This document shows positions 48,986 through 57,943 of a stretch of 64,000 bases of DNA, in pieces. The notes beneath the pieces are model-generated. The model was not told where the DNA came from. It saw only the letters and a program-made list of their open reading frames with translations, and made no database searches. Source of the DNA: Ignavibacteria bacterium (GTDB lineage: Bacteria; Bacteroidota; Ignavibacteria; Kapaibacteriales; Kapaibacteriaceae); assembly GCA_016873895.1 (NCBI GenBank), contig VGVV01000006.1, positions 50,268-114,267 of the forward strand, read 5' to 3'. Made by a program: the position numbers and the translations under genes. Within the stretch, counting starts at the first letter, position 1. Each line of letters starts with the position of its first letter.

Positions 48986-49320
48986 TGAGTGAAGAGAGCG
49001 CTCCACAGACGCCAGAGCCTGTTGTTATTGTTCAACAACGCAACCTGCTCAATAGATGGAGTATTTTTGTTTTGTTGTTCGTAAGCGCAGGCTTCACTAT
49101 TCTCTACGTGAGCAATGTTATTTCTGTGCGGAAGCTTCTCGAGCGCAAACAAATGCTCGAGCGCAGTATGGATTCGTTAAAGACAGTAAACAAGACGTTA
49201 GAAACAGAGACATATAGATTGCAATCTGCCGACCGTATAACGCGGTTAGCGCAGGAGCGGCTTCATCTTATGCCCCCTCCCAAGGCACCTGTTGTGCTCG
49301 AGGACAAATCGTCGAAATGA
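48985..49320 (+). CDS. FtsL-like cell-division protein
   Basis: 111-residue bitopic membrane protein: a short cytoplasmic tail, one helix (about 24-46, IFVLLFVSAGFTILYVSNVI) and a periplasmic coiled coil (about 50-90, LLERKQMLERSMDSLKTVNK onwards) ending in RITRLAQERLHL. This shape and its 4-nt overlap with a division-type penicillin-binding protein gene support FtsL, a divisome scaffold of the FtsQLB complex. Sequence identity within FtsL is always low, so the name rests mainly on topology and position. Confidence 0.75.
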   Translation: MSEESAPQTPEPVVIVQQRNLLNRWSIFVLLFVSAGFTILYVSNVISVRKLLERKQMLERSMDSLKTVNKTLETETYRLQSADRITRLAQERLHLMPPPKAPVVLEDKSSK

Positions 49321-51386
49321 ATACCGAAGTACAACAACGAGATCCCATTGCATGGAAATCAGGCGTCCTGGTTCTATTCTTCGGGATTGCGTTTACAGTG
49401 ATTATCGGACGCTTGTTCTTTGTTCAAGTAATAGAGGGTGCGCGCTATCGTGATCTTGCAAAGAAGCAATACGAAAGCAAGGTACCACTGCGTGCCGAGC
49501 GCGGCAGGTTGTTAGATAGAAACGGACGCGATCTAGCAACGATGATGAAGATGACGTCGTTTGCTGCAGACCCTACCATTCTTGAACAACCCGAACTAGT
49601 GGCGCAACTGCTAGCAGCTACTGGCTCAGAGCCGGCGTCGGTATACCTTAACAAGATCCGCTCTACAAAAGCTCGTTTCGTGTGGCTTGCGCGGGGCATT
49701 AATACCGTGCTGTTTCCCGTGCTGGATACGATCAAGATTCGCGGACTTATTCGTGTTAAAGAGCCCAAGAGATTGTTTACCCATGGCCCAATTGCAGCCC
49801 AGGTAATCGGTACTACAGATGTAGACAATAATGGTCTTACAGGAATCGAATTGCAATACAACGAACTGCTGCAAGGCAAGAGCGGATTTGTTGTGATGCA
49901 GCGTGACGGCAAGGGGCAGCTGCGTCCAGGGGTTGACCCCGAGCGCGAGGCTGCACTTGATGGAAAGAATATTCAGCTTACGGTAGACCTGGAAATGCAG
50001 CGTGTTGTTGAACAAGAGCTTGCCCGCGGTGTATACGAGAATGGTGCAACCTCTGGTACGGTGATCGCGATTGAACCGTCTACGGGCGACATTCTGGCGA
50101 TGGCTTCGTATCCATCGTTCCATCCGAATAGGTTAGATAAAGCAACCGATGATGCAATTCGCATTCGTGGTGTTACAGATCAGTACGAACCAGGATCTAC
50201 GATGAAGGCTATTACGGCTGCAGCACTCATCGAAGAAGGTAAGGTAGGCCGCACCGATCCAGTAGACGGGGGCACGGGTCAGTTGCAGATGCCCGGTGGG
50301 GCCGTGATTAAAGATGACCATCCAGTGGGGAGAACAACATTTCAGGGGGCTCTTGAACAGTCGAGCAATGTGGTATTTGCTTCGCTGTCGCGCAGACTAG
50401 ATGACCGTGTGTACTATAAGTACGTACGGGATTTTGGTTTTGGTATACCAACAGGAATCGATCTACCAGGTGAAGTTCGCGGCGTACTCAAGCGTCCGAA
50501 TCAGTTTGATCCGACAACAAAGACCTATATGGCCTTTGGTTATGAAGTAAGTGCAACCGCTCTTCAGTTGCTATCGGCCTATGCAGCTATTGCAAACGAT
50601 GGTGTTCTGATGCAGCCGCGCATTGTTAAGGCAGTAATGGGAGACAAAGACCAGGAAATGGTGGAATTGTCGCCACAAAAGGTGCGTCAGGTTATTCGCG
50701 AGCAGACTGCACAACAACTTCGAGAAATGCTCGTAGGAGTTGTAGAGAGGGGTACGGCAACACAAGCCGCGATTCCTGGTGTGCGTATAGCAGGCAAGAC
50801 GGGCACGGCACAGCAGCTAACGAATGGAATGTATGACCGCAAGAACTACACAGCGTCATTTGTGGGGTATTATCCTGCCGATAAGCCGCGGGTTGCGATG
50901 ATTGTGATGCTAGACCGTCCGACTGTGAGTATCTATGGCGGACAAACAGCGGCTCCGATTTTTCGTCGAATCGTACAGAAGACCATGACGATGCTCAAGC
51001 TAGATGTTGCAGTACAGCAGAAGATTGCCGCATCTCGCGTTTCGGATACAGTTGTTGTACCAGACATACGTGGTCTGTCCTATGCAACTGCAGATTCAGT
51101 CTTGCGACGCATAGGGCTTGGGCTTGATACCAATGGCTCTGGACCGCTCGTAATACGCCAGAACCCAGGACAGGGAGCTCGTCTAGAACGGGGCTCATCA
51201 GTACGTGCAGAGTTTCAGGTGCTGGCCAACAACGCAGAGCGTCCGATTGTTGTGGGCTTTTCACTCCGCAAGGCCATTACCGTGCTGCATGCTGCTGGCT
51301 ATGAAGTTCGCATTCGTGGTTCAGGTAAGGTGGTGCAGCAAGAATGGAACAACAAGACCTGTATCCTAACTGCACAGGGTCCGTAG
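49317..51386 (+). CDS. FtsI-type penicillin-binding protein with PASTA domains
   Basis: 689 residues; class B PBP that cross-links peptidoglycan, most likely at the septum. One N-terminal membrane helix (about 15-37), the dimerisation domain beginning RAERGRLLDRNGRDLA, then the transpeptidase with the catalytic Ser in STMK (S294), SSN (348-350) and KTG (493-495). Two C-terminal PASTA-like repeats follow (VVPDIRGLSYATADSVL.. and IVVGFSLRKAITVLHAAGY). PASTA tails are usual in Gram-positive PBPs and also occur in this superphylum. With ftsL it forms a dcw-type pair, but here metG precedes and no mur gene follows. Confidence 0.9.
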   Translation: MNTEVQQRDPIAWKSGVLVLFFGIAFTVIIGRLFFVQVIEGARYRDLAKKQYESKVPLRAERGRLLDRNGRDLATMMKMTSFAADPTILEQPELVAQLLAATGSEPASVYLNKIRSTKARFVWLARGINTVLFPVLDTIKIRGLIRVKEPKRLFTHGPIAAQVIGTTDVDNNGLTGIELQYNELLQGKSGFVVMQRDGKGQLRPGVDPEREAALDGKNIQLTVDLEMQRVVEQELARGVYENGATSGTVIAIEPSTGDILAMASYPSFHPNRLDKATDDAIRIRGVTDQYEPGSTMKAITAAALIEEGKVGRTDPVDGGTGQLQMPGGAVIKDDHPVGRTTFQGALEQSSNVVFASLSRRLDDRVYYKYVRDFGFGIPTGIDLPGEVRGVLKRPNQFDPTTKTYMAFGYEVSATALQLLSAYAAIANDGVLMQPRIVKAVMGDKDQEMVELSPQKVRQVIREQTAQQLREMLVGVVERGTATQAAIPGVRIAGKTGTAQQLTNGMYDRKNYTASFVGYYPADKPRVAMIVMLDRPTVSIYGGQTAAPIFRRIVQKTMTMLKLDVAVQQKIAASRVSDTVVVPDIRGLSYATADSVLRRIGLGLDTNGSGPLVIRQNPGQGARLERGSSVRAEFQVLANNAERPIVVGFSLRKAITVLHAAGYEVRIRGSGKVVQQEWNNKTCILTAQGP

Positions 51387-51419
51387 TATTGTGTAACTCA
51401 ACCTGGATCTTTGGGTTCT

Positions 51420-53198
51420 ATGGTTATTCCAATTTCCTTTACGCGTATGCTGAACTGTTGGTTTCTAGCAATCATCATACCCTCTCTTGCATCTACTGCC
51501 TTTGCGCAGAGTCCGATGCTTACAGAGGTTATGAATTTTGCGCCCATCCCCGTGGGAGCAAAGCGCGAGCTACGCTCTAGTGTAGAGGGCCTACCGCCTG
51601 GTGGCAGTTACCAGGTACTGCAAGCCCCGTCGCAACCATTTACACTGATGAGCGATGGTAACGACCTTACAGTGCGTGGCAACGAGATAGAAATCCGCGT
51701 TGCGTTCGAGCCAGTATCCGAGGGCGACTTCCGTGATGAGATTATACTGCAACGGACGCCTTCAACGGGGCAACAGTTCTATGATGTAGTGCGCATTCGT
51801 CTCTTTGGTACAGCATTTCGCATTCAACGTACCGATAATCTAGAATTCGGAAATGTGATGACGGGCGATACAGCAAAACAGGTAGTGCTCTATCGTGTTA
51901 ATCGAAATGATGATTTCACATTTGCATTTCAAGGCTCGTTGCAGCCACCATTTATTATGCTAACGCCACAGGGTCCGGTGAGACGTGGCATTGATACTCT
52001 GGCCATAGTCGTAGCATTCTCACCCACTGCGGTTGGAACGGTTTTGGATACCATAGGTCTGATTCGAAGAGATCGCATGGGGCGCAACCTGGATACTGCG
52101 TACATAAAAATGAACGGCATTGGCAACGTCATGCCCGAGAGCACAGTTGTTAACCTGCGCGATCTTACCGCCGGTGATTATGCAAACAGGACGGTAAGTA
52201 TTGATCTACCGGCGAAGTTGTATGTAACAAACTTTACGTACAACGTTGAACCACGCTCCGCATCGAGCTATACATCGGCCTCGATCATCTCTCCTACAGT
52301 TCCAAGTAAGACGAAGCAGGTGAACGTAGGAGTTACTGCAAATCCACAGAAGCGTGTAGACGAGAGGACTATCTATATGCTTCTGAGAAAGCATTCGGAT
52401 GGACGCGCTGTAGACTCTACAGCGATAATACTAGACGTGGCCGCTGCATCACGGCCTAACACATGGACTGCAACACTGGGTCCCGAAATCATAAATGCAC
52501 GCATTGGTGATACCTTACTGCTTGCACTACAGGCAAGAACATCAGATCCAGTTGACGAGCCAACACAGCTTCAATCTCTTACCTGTAGCATATCCTATAA
52601 CCCAACGGTATTTGTTCCACTTCTAGATCAGAATCAGAAGTTATCTGTTGTTGATAACAAGCAGGTGCTTGTTACATCGGGTATAATTGCTCAGCCCCCT
52701 ACAATCAATGGCGATGGCGACACGATTGTTACGTTGCGTGCTGTTGTTGCGCTGGGTGATGCCGACTCAACTGTACTTGATATGTCGGATGTGGTTTGCA
52801 CCGACAACGCTGGTAAAGAAGTTGTGATGAAGGGTACATCTACAACCTTGCGTATCACCAATGCATGGCGATACGCAGGTGGACGTACACGACTGGTTAA
52901 CACGTTACAAGATTTGATGAGGCTAGACATAGACCCTAATCCAATCGAGACATCTGCGGTGTTGCGTGTGCGAGACTTGCCCCGCGAAACGGCCTCTCTT
53001 GTGATCATTGATGCTATAGGAGCAGTACGTGCCGACCTTTCATCGCTGTTGAAAAGTGGCAAACGAGACTTTACCATTGCGTCGTCTGGTAGTGCCGATG
53101 TTGTCCTAAGTCCTGGAACATACTATGCGAGATGTGCTGCAGAAAGCATCTTAGGAAACATGATCAATAGCATCGTTAGATTATTTGTTGTGAAGTGA
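51420..53198 (+). CDS. Exported protein with choice-of-anchor/ASH-like domains
   Basis: 592 residues from the ATG at 51420 (another ATG at 51447). The signal peptide ends TAFA and Gln follows. Residues about 30-240 hold two immunoglobulin-like domains of the choice-of-anchor D/ASH type (MNFAPIPVGAKRELRSSV, LEFGNVMTGDTAKQVVLYRV, VVAFSPTAVGTVLDTIGL). Residues about 355-480 resemble a cohesin-like domain (NARIGDTLLLALQART). The C-terminus looks like a divergent T9SS sorting domain (LDIDPNPIETSAVLRV, LSPGTYYARCA). Role unknown; it precedes a barrel protein whose start lies 5 bp beyond its stop. Confidence 0.65.
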   Translation: MVIPISFTRMLNCWFLAIIIPSLASTAFAQSPMLTEVMNFAPIPVGAKRELRSSVEGLPPGGSYQVLQAPSQPFTLMSDGNDLTVRGNEIEIRVAFEPVSEGDFRDEIILQRTPSTGQQFYDVVRIRLFGTAFRIQRTDNLEFGNVMTGDTAKQVVLYRVNRNDDFTFAFQGSLQPPFIMLTPQGPVRRGIDTLAIVVAFSPTAVGTVLDTIGLIRRDRMGRNLDTAYIKMNGIGNVMPESTVVNLRDLTAGDYANRTVSIDLPAKLYVTNFTYNVEPRSASSYTSASIISPTVPSKTKQVNVGVTANPQKRVDERTIYMLLRKHSDGRAVDSTAIILDVAAASRPNTWTATLGPEIINARIGDTLLLALQARTSDPVDEPTQLQSLTCSISYNPTVFVPLLDQNQKLSVVDNKQVLVTSGIIAQPPTINGDGDTIVTLRAVVALGDADSTVLDMSDVVCTDNAGKEVVMKGTSTTLRITNAWRYAGGRTRLVNTLQDLMRLDIDPNPIETSAVLRVRDLPRETASLVIIDAIGAVRADLSSLLKSGKRDFTIASSGSADVVLSPGTYYARCAAESILGNMINSIVRLFVVK

Positions 53199-53203
53199 TT
53201 CCC

Positions 53204-55207
53204 ATGCCGCAACATCTGTTGAGAGCTATTGTATACATTGTTGCCTGCCTATACGTGTTTGTGCCAAAGCTTTCGGCACAGGTTATAGACGTGTATGGTG
53301 GAGGTGTTGTATGGCTTCCAACAAACTCTTTTGCCGATGTTTCTGGAATACCCAGTCCGCAAAGTATACGCTTCGATGGTACATCCTCGGTTTCTACTAC
53401 CACAATAGGTATTGGCACCAACCTCTATACGCTCGGCAACATCACCTTTGGTCTCGGCCTTAGCTATACACCCATAACAATGATGTATGCGGCCGAGGAG
53501 CGCGCACCGATAGCACTTCAAGGGGGCGGACTATACATAGCAACACTGCGTCATGACATAGATGCAAAATTCAATATCGTATCGGTTGCACCACGAGCGC
53601 AATACAAGCCCCTTTCGTGGTTCACACTACAAACAAGTTTATCGCTCAACGTCGTTGGTGATCCACGGTATACTCAGGTTATGCGGTTTACAGATCCTGT
53701 AGGGCTTCCGTTTGTAGATGGACAACTTGAGCAGATTACAGGCCGTGGTAAGATTGCCAATGCACGCATCATTGTACCGTCGTTAGCAGTGCATGCTCTT
53801 GCCGATGTTCCAATGAACGCCTCACGCACGATCATGTTGCAGCCGCGTGTTGGATACCAGCAGGCACTTGTTAGTATGACCACGGATGGTGCTTTTATGA
53901 TGGCTGGCCTGGATGCCAGCCTTGGGATTCGCATCGCATTTAATGAAGCTCCCACAGATACGATGCGTGTCCCAATTCAGCCGGATACGATGTACCCCGT
54001 CTCGTTAGCGACGGATACAATGAATCGCGCGCCCGAATCGATAGAAACGGTTTTCGCACGTGATACAGTAGTCGAGTTACGTCTCAGCATACAGACAACC
54101 TCTACGGATCTACAGAGTGTTGTTGTAGACACTGTTACAGATAATCAGCGAACGTATCGGCGAGTGCGTGAAACATATCGCACGGTGTTGCCGAAGCCGC
54201 CAAGTGTGTTACGGGGCTCCGTCTCCCTCCAGTTTGTAGACGAAGACGGAGGCATCACGGATAAGGCTAAGCTTACAGCTACACGTGTTGCTGCAAAGCG
54301 ACAAGTACCAATTGTACCATTTGTTGTCTTTGACACACTCTCGAGTGATATACCGGATAGGTACATTCAGCTTGCACCTGAGAAAGCATCCTCATTTCAA
54401 GAACATGCGTTGCTTGCATCAAAGGAGCATTGGCACTATCACCTATTGAACATTGTTGGGTCGCGTATGCGCTCGCAAAAGCAGAGTACGTGCACACTTC
54501 AACTGTATGTGTCGTGCGCAGATACGGCACTGGGCAATGCGCGCATGCTTGCCGTGCAGTCGTATCTAGAATCGCGTTTTGGCGTGCGATCATCACGGAT
54601 TACAATCGTTCCTCCATACATGGGCCTGCTAGAGAAAGACACATCGGTGGTAGCTGGTAGTGTTGTGATTTCGGATCCAACAGGAAAGCTGTTACTTCCG
54701 CTGGAGGGACAGGTGCGTATAGTGGAGGCACGGCTACCGACCGTACAGATAACACCTGATGCAATTAGCGAGGTAGGTATTACAACATGGAGTATTGGTA
54801 TTCGGCAGGGGGCCAGTGAGATTGCTTCGATACCAGATAGCACATCAGAATTGCACGATGTAACAATCAATCTTAACGACGTGATGCTGGCTGATGGTGC
54901 AATGAAAACACCTGTATCGTTTGTGCTGCATCTGCAGGATGCGGAAGGTACAACAACACAAAGCGAGCCGGTCTCGATGCAGTTAACATCCAAAGTTCTG
55001 CGTCCGTCTGAGAGAGCAACAGAACTGCACAGATCCGAAACATTGCGCATTGCACGCAGCACGCCTATACAGCAACAAACTACCGTAACATCAAGACAAC
55101 GTGTTATCGGGGCACCTGCATGGGTTACTACAGGACTTCAAGCCACTGAAGTTGGGCTGTATGAGCAAGGCGCTAAGGTGTATATACAAGAAGAGCGCAA
55201 ACCGTAG
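53204..55207 (+). CDS. Envelope protein: N-terminal barrel with OmpA-like C-terminal region
   Basis: 667 residues from the ATG at 53204; an in-frame GTG at 53195 overlaps the previous stop. The signal peptide ends KLSA, Gln next. Residues about 25-250 are barrel-like strands (ITFGLGLSYTPITMMY, SWFTLQTSLSLNVVG). A linker with repeated Thr/Asp/Met follows. The region about 405-520 recalls a degenerate OmpA peptidoglycan-binding domain (LLNIVGSRMR, LGNARMLAVQSYLESRFGV RSSRI) followed by repeated beta segments. No T9SS domain is seen. Its partner upstream is exported, so the two may form an envelope complex (inference). Confidence 0.6.
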   Translation: MPQHLLRAIVYIVACLYVFVPKLSAQVIDVYGGGVVWLPTNSFADVSGIPSPQSIRFDGTSSVSTTTIGIGTNLYTLGNITFGLGLSYTPITMMYAAEERAPIALQGGGLYIATLRHDIDAKFNIVSVAPRAQYKPLSWFTLQTSLSLNVVGDPRYTQVMRFTDPVGLPFVDGQLEQITGRGKIANARIIVPSLAVHALADVPMNASRTIMLQPRVGYQQALVSMTTDGAFMMAGLDASLGIRIAFNEAPTDTMRVPIQPDTMYPVSLATDTMNRAPESIETVFARDTVVELRLSIQTTSTDLQSVVVDTVTDNQRTYRRVRETYRTVLPKPPSVLRGSVSLQFVDEDGGITDKAKLTATRVAAKRQVPIVPFVVFDTLSSDIPDRYIQLAPEKASSFQEHALLASKEHWHYHLLNIVGSRMRSQKQSTCTLQLYVSCADTALGNARMLAVQSYLESRFGVRSSRITIVPPYMGLLEKDTSVVAGSVVISDPTGKLLLPLEGQVRIVEARLPTVQITPDAISEVGITTWSIGIRQGASEIASIPDSTSELHDVTINLNDVMLADGAMKTPVSFVLHLQDAEGTTTQSEPVSMQLTSKVLRPSERATELHRSETLRIARSTPIQQQTTVTSRQRVIGAPAWVTTGLQATEVGLYEQGAKVYIQEERKP

Positions 55208-55248
55208 ACCGGCTGACGCTCTCCAACACACACACAACCTAGGGCGTT

Positions 55249-55869
55249 GTGAACACTCGTTTTTATAACGCGAATCATATTCGCACCCCAAACTTCAACC
55301 CTGCAATCGTCAAACAAATAGCCGAAGGTCTAGGACTTGATTTCACCAATGAGCCCATAGAATATTCCATAGGTCAAGAGAAGACCACCTTCGCCCCAAT
55401 AGATCTTTTGGATTATATCTATGCGGTTCTTCATTCACCCGCATATCGTGAGAAGTATAAGGAATTCCTCAAGATTGATTTCCTGAGAGTTCCATATCCA
55501 AAGGATGCGGATTCATTTTGGAAATTGGTGGAAAAGGGTAAAGCCATACGGGAATTACACCTCCTTGAAAGTCCGCTAATTGAGCATAGAATTCCACAAT
55601 ATCCAATAGCCGGAACGAATCAAATGGGTAAAATTCGCTATGAGGATGGGAAGGTGTATATCAATGAGTCACAATATTTCTCAAATGTCCCTCACATCAC
55701 ATGGGAATTCTATATCAGCGGTTATCAACCCGCTCAAAAATGGCTCAAGGATAGAAAAGATCGCACCCTCAATTTCGAGGACATCAATCATTATCAACAT
55801 ATCATCATCGCCCTCACCGAGACAGCTCGTCTGATGAAAGAGATTGATGATTTGGGGATGGAGTGGTAG
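55249..55869 (+). pseudogene. C-terminal remnant of a type ISP restriction-modification enzyme
   Basis: 206-codon frame that matches only the C-terminal specificity end of type ISP single-chain restriction-modification proteins, which normally exceed 1000 residues and contain nuclease, helicase and methyltransferase domains. Diagnostic segments are RTPNFNPAIVKQIAEGLGL, APIDLLDYIYAVLHSPAYRE, DFLRVPYPKDADSFW, WEFYISGYQPAQKWLKD and LNFEDINHYQHIIIAL. A stop codon lies in frame at 55240-55242, so the rest is absent. The GTG at 55249 may be fortuitous. It opens the mobile island that continues to about 57107. Confidence 0.75.
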
Positions 55870-55873
55870 TGAC

Positions 55874-55935
55874 TGTGACCTCCCCCCAAAAAAACTCTAC
55901 TTTTAACCGCTTCACTTTTCTGGGGGGAGGTCACA
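55874..55935. repeat. 15-bp perfect inverted repeat, IS-end-like (62-bp element)
   Basis: TGTGACCTCCCCCCA (55874-55888) is exactly inverted at 55921-55935, separated by 32 bp. The TG..CA ends and C-run resemble IS3-family termini, and the left IS3 end near 63769 is similar (TGACGTGCTCCCCC). It may be a deleted IS or a MITE-like unit. No target duplication is evident. Confidence 0.55.
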
Positions 55936-56108
55936 CAATATTAGTAGCAGAGAAACGCTTCCATTTGTCATAATGAAATAATAAGCAGTAAATGACGAAT
56001 AATTGTTGTAGGTTGAGTGTATATAGTATTTGTGGAGACCAGAACCCACACTAAAAAACGGGTCATTGTAAACAATGCACTATTTGTAAAGTTATAAGAA
56101 GTATAGTT

Positions 56109-56450
56109 ATGGAAAATATAATCAAGGTAGCACAATTAGTAGTTGGAATATCTGTATTATTTGTATGGGTATTTAGATTTGACAATATCATTAAGGAGTT
56201 TAAGCAATTTGGTTTAAGTGATTTAATGAGAAGTTTTGTAGGTGCATCTAAAATAGCCTTAGCCACATTATTGATAGCTGGTGTTTGGTATCCATCTTTT
56301 GTACAAGTATCATCTCTATTAATGGGCATATTTATGATGTCTGCTCAGTATTTTCATTATAAAGCGCATAACCCATTTGTAAGAAGAGTACCTTCGTTTG
56401 TTTTTCTCATTTTGTGCGCTTTTTTAGCATACACAACGATTAATAAATAA
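56109..56450 (+). CDS. DoxX-like small membrane protein (copy 1)
   Basis: 113 residues with four predicted helices. The segment LMRSFVGASKIALATLLIAGVWYP is typical of DoxX-like proteins, small inner-membrane proteins of mostly unknown role. Its codon use is far more AT-rich than flanking chromosomal genes (many tta, ata and aaa codons), consistent with acquisition from a low-GC Bacteroidota. The stop overlaps the start of the second copy by one base (TAATG). Confidence 0.7.
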   Translation: MENIIKVAQLVVGISVLFVWVFRFDNIIKEFKQFGLSDLMRSFVGASKIALATLLIAGVWYPSFVQVSSLLMGIFMMSAQYFHYKAHNPFVRRVPSFVFLILCAFLAYTTINK

Positions 56451-56788
56451 TGAATGCTACCATAGTATGTACATTGTTCTCAAGTATATCTTTCTTTTTA
56501 TATGTTGTGATGTATTTCGTCACAGATAATTTGCAGAATGATTTTAAGAGATTTGAATTAGAGCAATTTGGTTTATTGGTTATATTTTTAGAGCTTTTAG
56601 GTGCGCTAGGTTTAATGATTGGATTAAAATATAATCCTCTTTTAACGATTTCATCTTTAGGCCTAGCCTTATTAATGTTATGTGGATTTATTGTCAGGAT
56701 TTATTTTGGCGATAGTATCTGGATATCATTACCTGCATTGTTTTATATGCTTTTAAATGGCTATATATGTTATCTCTCACTGCGATAA
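56450..56788 (+). CDS. DoxX-like small membrane protein (copy 2)
   Basis: 112 residues, four helices, distantly similar to the preceding gene in layout (FKRFELEQFGLLVIFLELLGALGLMIGL, then LALLMLCGFIVRI). Same AT-rich codon use. The one-base overlap with the upstream gene implies translational coupling, and the two could form a hetero-oligomer (inference). No other gene of a recognised pathway accompanies them. Confidence 0.65.
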   Translation: MNATIVCTLFSSISFFLYVVMYFVTDNLQNDFKRFELEQFGLLVIFLELLGALGLMIGLKYNPLLTISSLGLALLMLCGFIVRIYFGDSIWISLPALFYMLLNGYICYLSLR

Positions 56789-56963
56789 TGACCTTTAATA
56801 GAATTATTACTTCAAACTGCACGCAGCTCCGAAAATAGCACCGTCATAATGAGAGAGTATTCTCTCATTCTCCGAAAAAAGTACGAAGAAGATACGATAT
56901 ACCTAGACGCAAATAGTCACCATTCTACAATGACATAAAGCGTTCATAACCGTCTAATACAAC
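56789..56963. other. AT-rich non-coding stretch with a hairpin
   Basis: No supported gene. The only structure is a perfect hairpin, AATGAGAGA (56848-56856) against TCTCTCATT (56861-56869) with a 4-nt loop and no U-run, beyond the DoxX pair. IS3 debris follows. Confidence 0.5.
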
Positions 56964-57107
56964 TGCCGTGAACATGGCATTAGCAAACCCACCTTGTATA
57001 ACTGGAAAGCCAAATATGGCGGAATGGAAGTCAGTTAAATTCTCCGCATTAAAGACTTGGAAACTGAGAATGCACGCTTGAAGCATATCGTAGCCGATCA
57101 TTACAAC
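56964..57107 (+). pseudogene. IS3-family transposase OrfA remnant
   Basis: Conceptual translation in one frame gives CREHGISKPTLYNWKAKYGG, then MEVS, a stop, and LRIKDLETENARLKHIVAD, the helix-turn-helix and leucine-zipper part of IS3-family OrfA. The in-frame stop at 57034-57036 and missing ends show it is dead. Its last codons run into the stop codon of the minus-strand anti-sigma-like gene at 57101. Confidence 0.75.
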
Positions 57108-57943
57108 TTTTCGATCTCAGACTGCCACTTAGAAGGGGATATCTGAGCAGAAGTAGCACGTTCGATGGCTCGTGTAAAGAAGTCCTTTGCCTCGGCTGCA
57201 TTGCCTCGTGATTTAGCGAGAAGGCCAAGTTCGCCCAAAGCATCTACTTCGAACTGTGCTAGGCGGGCAGAGCGTGCATTGTCGAAGGCTGCCTGTAAAT
57301 ACTTTTGCGCATCAGCCCCTTGACCATTCTGACGGTAGCGGCGTCCGAGTTGCAGTGCAAGCTGACTGCAGCGAATTGGATCTTTACCGATTGCACATGA
57401 CTCGTAATCTGCTCTGAGTTGCTCTACAACAGAATTTGTTGTCGTTACCTTTGCGTCTACATCCACTCGCGTAACTTCCTTCACCGTTGATGGCTCAGTA
57501 GCAACTGGAACTAGCACAGGTGCTTCGGGCTGCGCAACTGGGGCCGGAACAGATTCAGCTTGTTTACCTGTTGGTGCAGGCGCAGGCGAGCTGGCTGGTT
57601 CGGCATTGTTTTGTGTTGCATAGTACACGGCACCACCCGTTACGGCAATGGCTGCACTTCCGGCTAGCCATGCCCATACACTCTTTGTAAGTGTACTAAG
57701 TATACCTGCAGCTGCGGCACCGGCAACAACTTTTGCGGCCACCGAAGATTCGACACGTGCGAGAAAATCAAAAGGATATCGAACGGTTGGTGCCGACTCG
57801 GCGAGGAGACCCTCTACGGTAAGCATTTCGCGTACTTCCTGTGCGAACTCGGGCGACTCGATTTGCCGCTTATTGAATTCGATCAATTGATCTTCACTAA
57901 GTGTGCGATCAAGGAAGCCTTGGAGCAATTCTTGATTCGTCAT
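57101..57943 (-). CDS. Anti-sigma-like membrane protein with periplasmic TPR region
   Basis: 280 residues. The cytoplasmic N-terminus (about 1-60: LLQGFLDRTLSEDQLIEFNK) reads like the zinc-less anti-sigma domain of FecR-type regulators. One membrane helix follows (about 85-108, VWAWLAGSAAIAVTGGAVYY), then a Pro/Ala/Glu linker and TPR-like helices (LALQLGRRYRQNGQGADAQKYLQAA, LGELGLLAKSRGNAAEAKDFFTRA). The start overlaps the end of the ECF sigma gene by 4 nt, the usual sigma/anti-sigma arrangement. It probably holds the sigma factor at the inner membrane. The C-terminal end abuts an IS3 remnant, so it might be altered. Confidence 0.7.
   Translation of the reverse strand: MTNQELLQGFLDRTLSEDQLIEFNKRQIESPEFAQEVREMLTVEGLLAESAPTVRYPFDFLARVESSVAAKVVAGAAAAGILSTLTKSVWAWLAGSAAIAVTGGAVYYATQNNAEPASSPAPAPTGKQAESVPAPVAQPEAPVLVPVATEPSTVKEVTRVDVDAKVTTTNSVVEQLRADYESCAIGKDPIRCSQLALQLGRRYRQNGQGADAQKYLQAAFDNARSARLAQFEVDALGELGLLAKSRGNAAEAKDFFTRAIERATSAQISPSKWQSEIEKL

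Noticed and set aside
54499..55062. 187-codon minus-strand frame within the envelope protein gene
   Set aside because: Shadow of the plus-strand gene; low-complexity Ser/Arg/Cys composition and no family resemblance.
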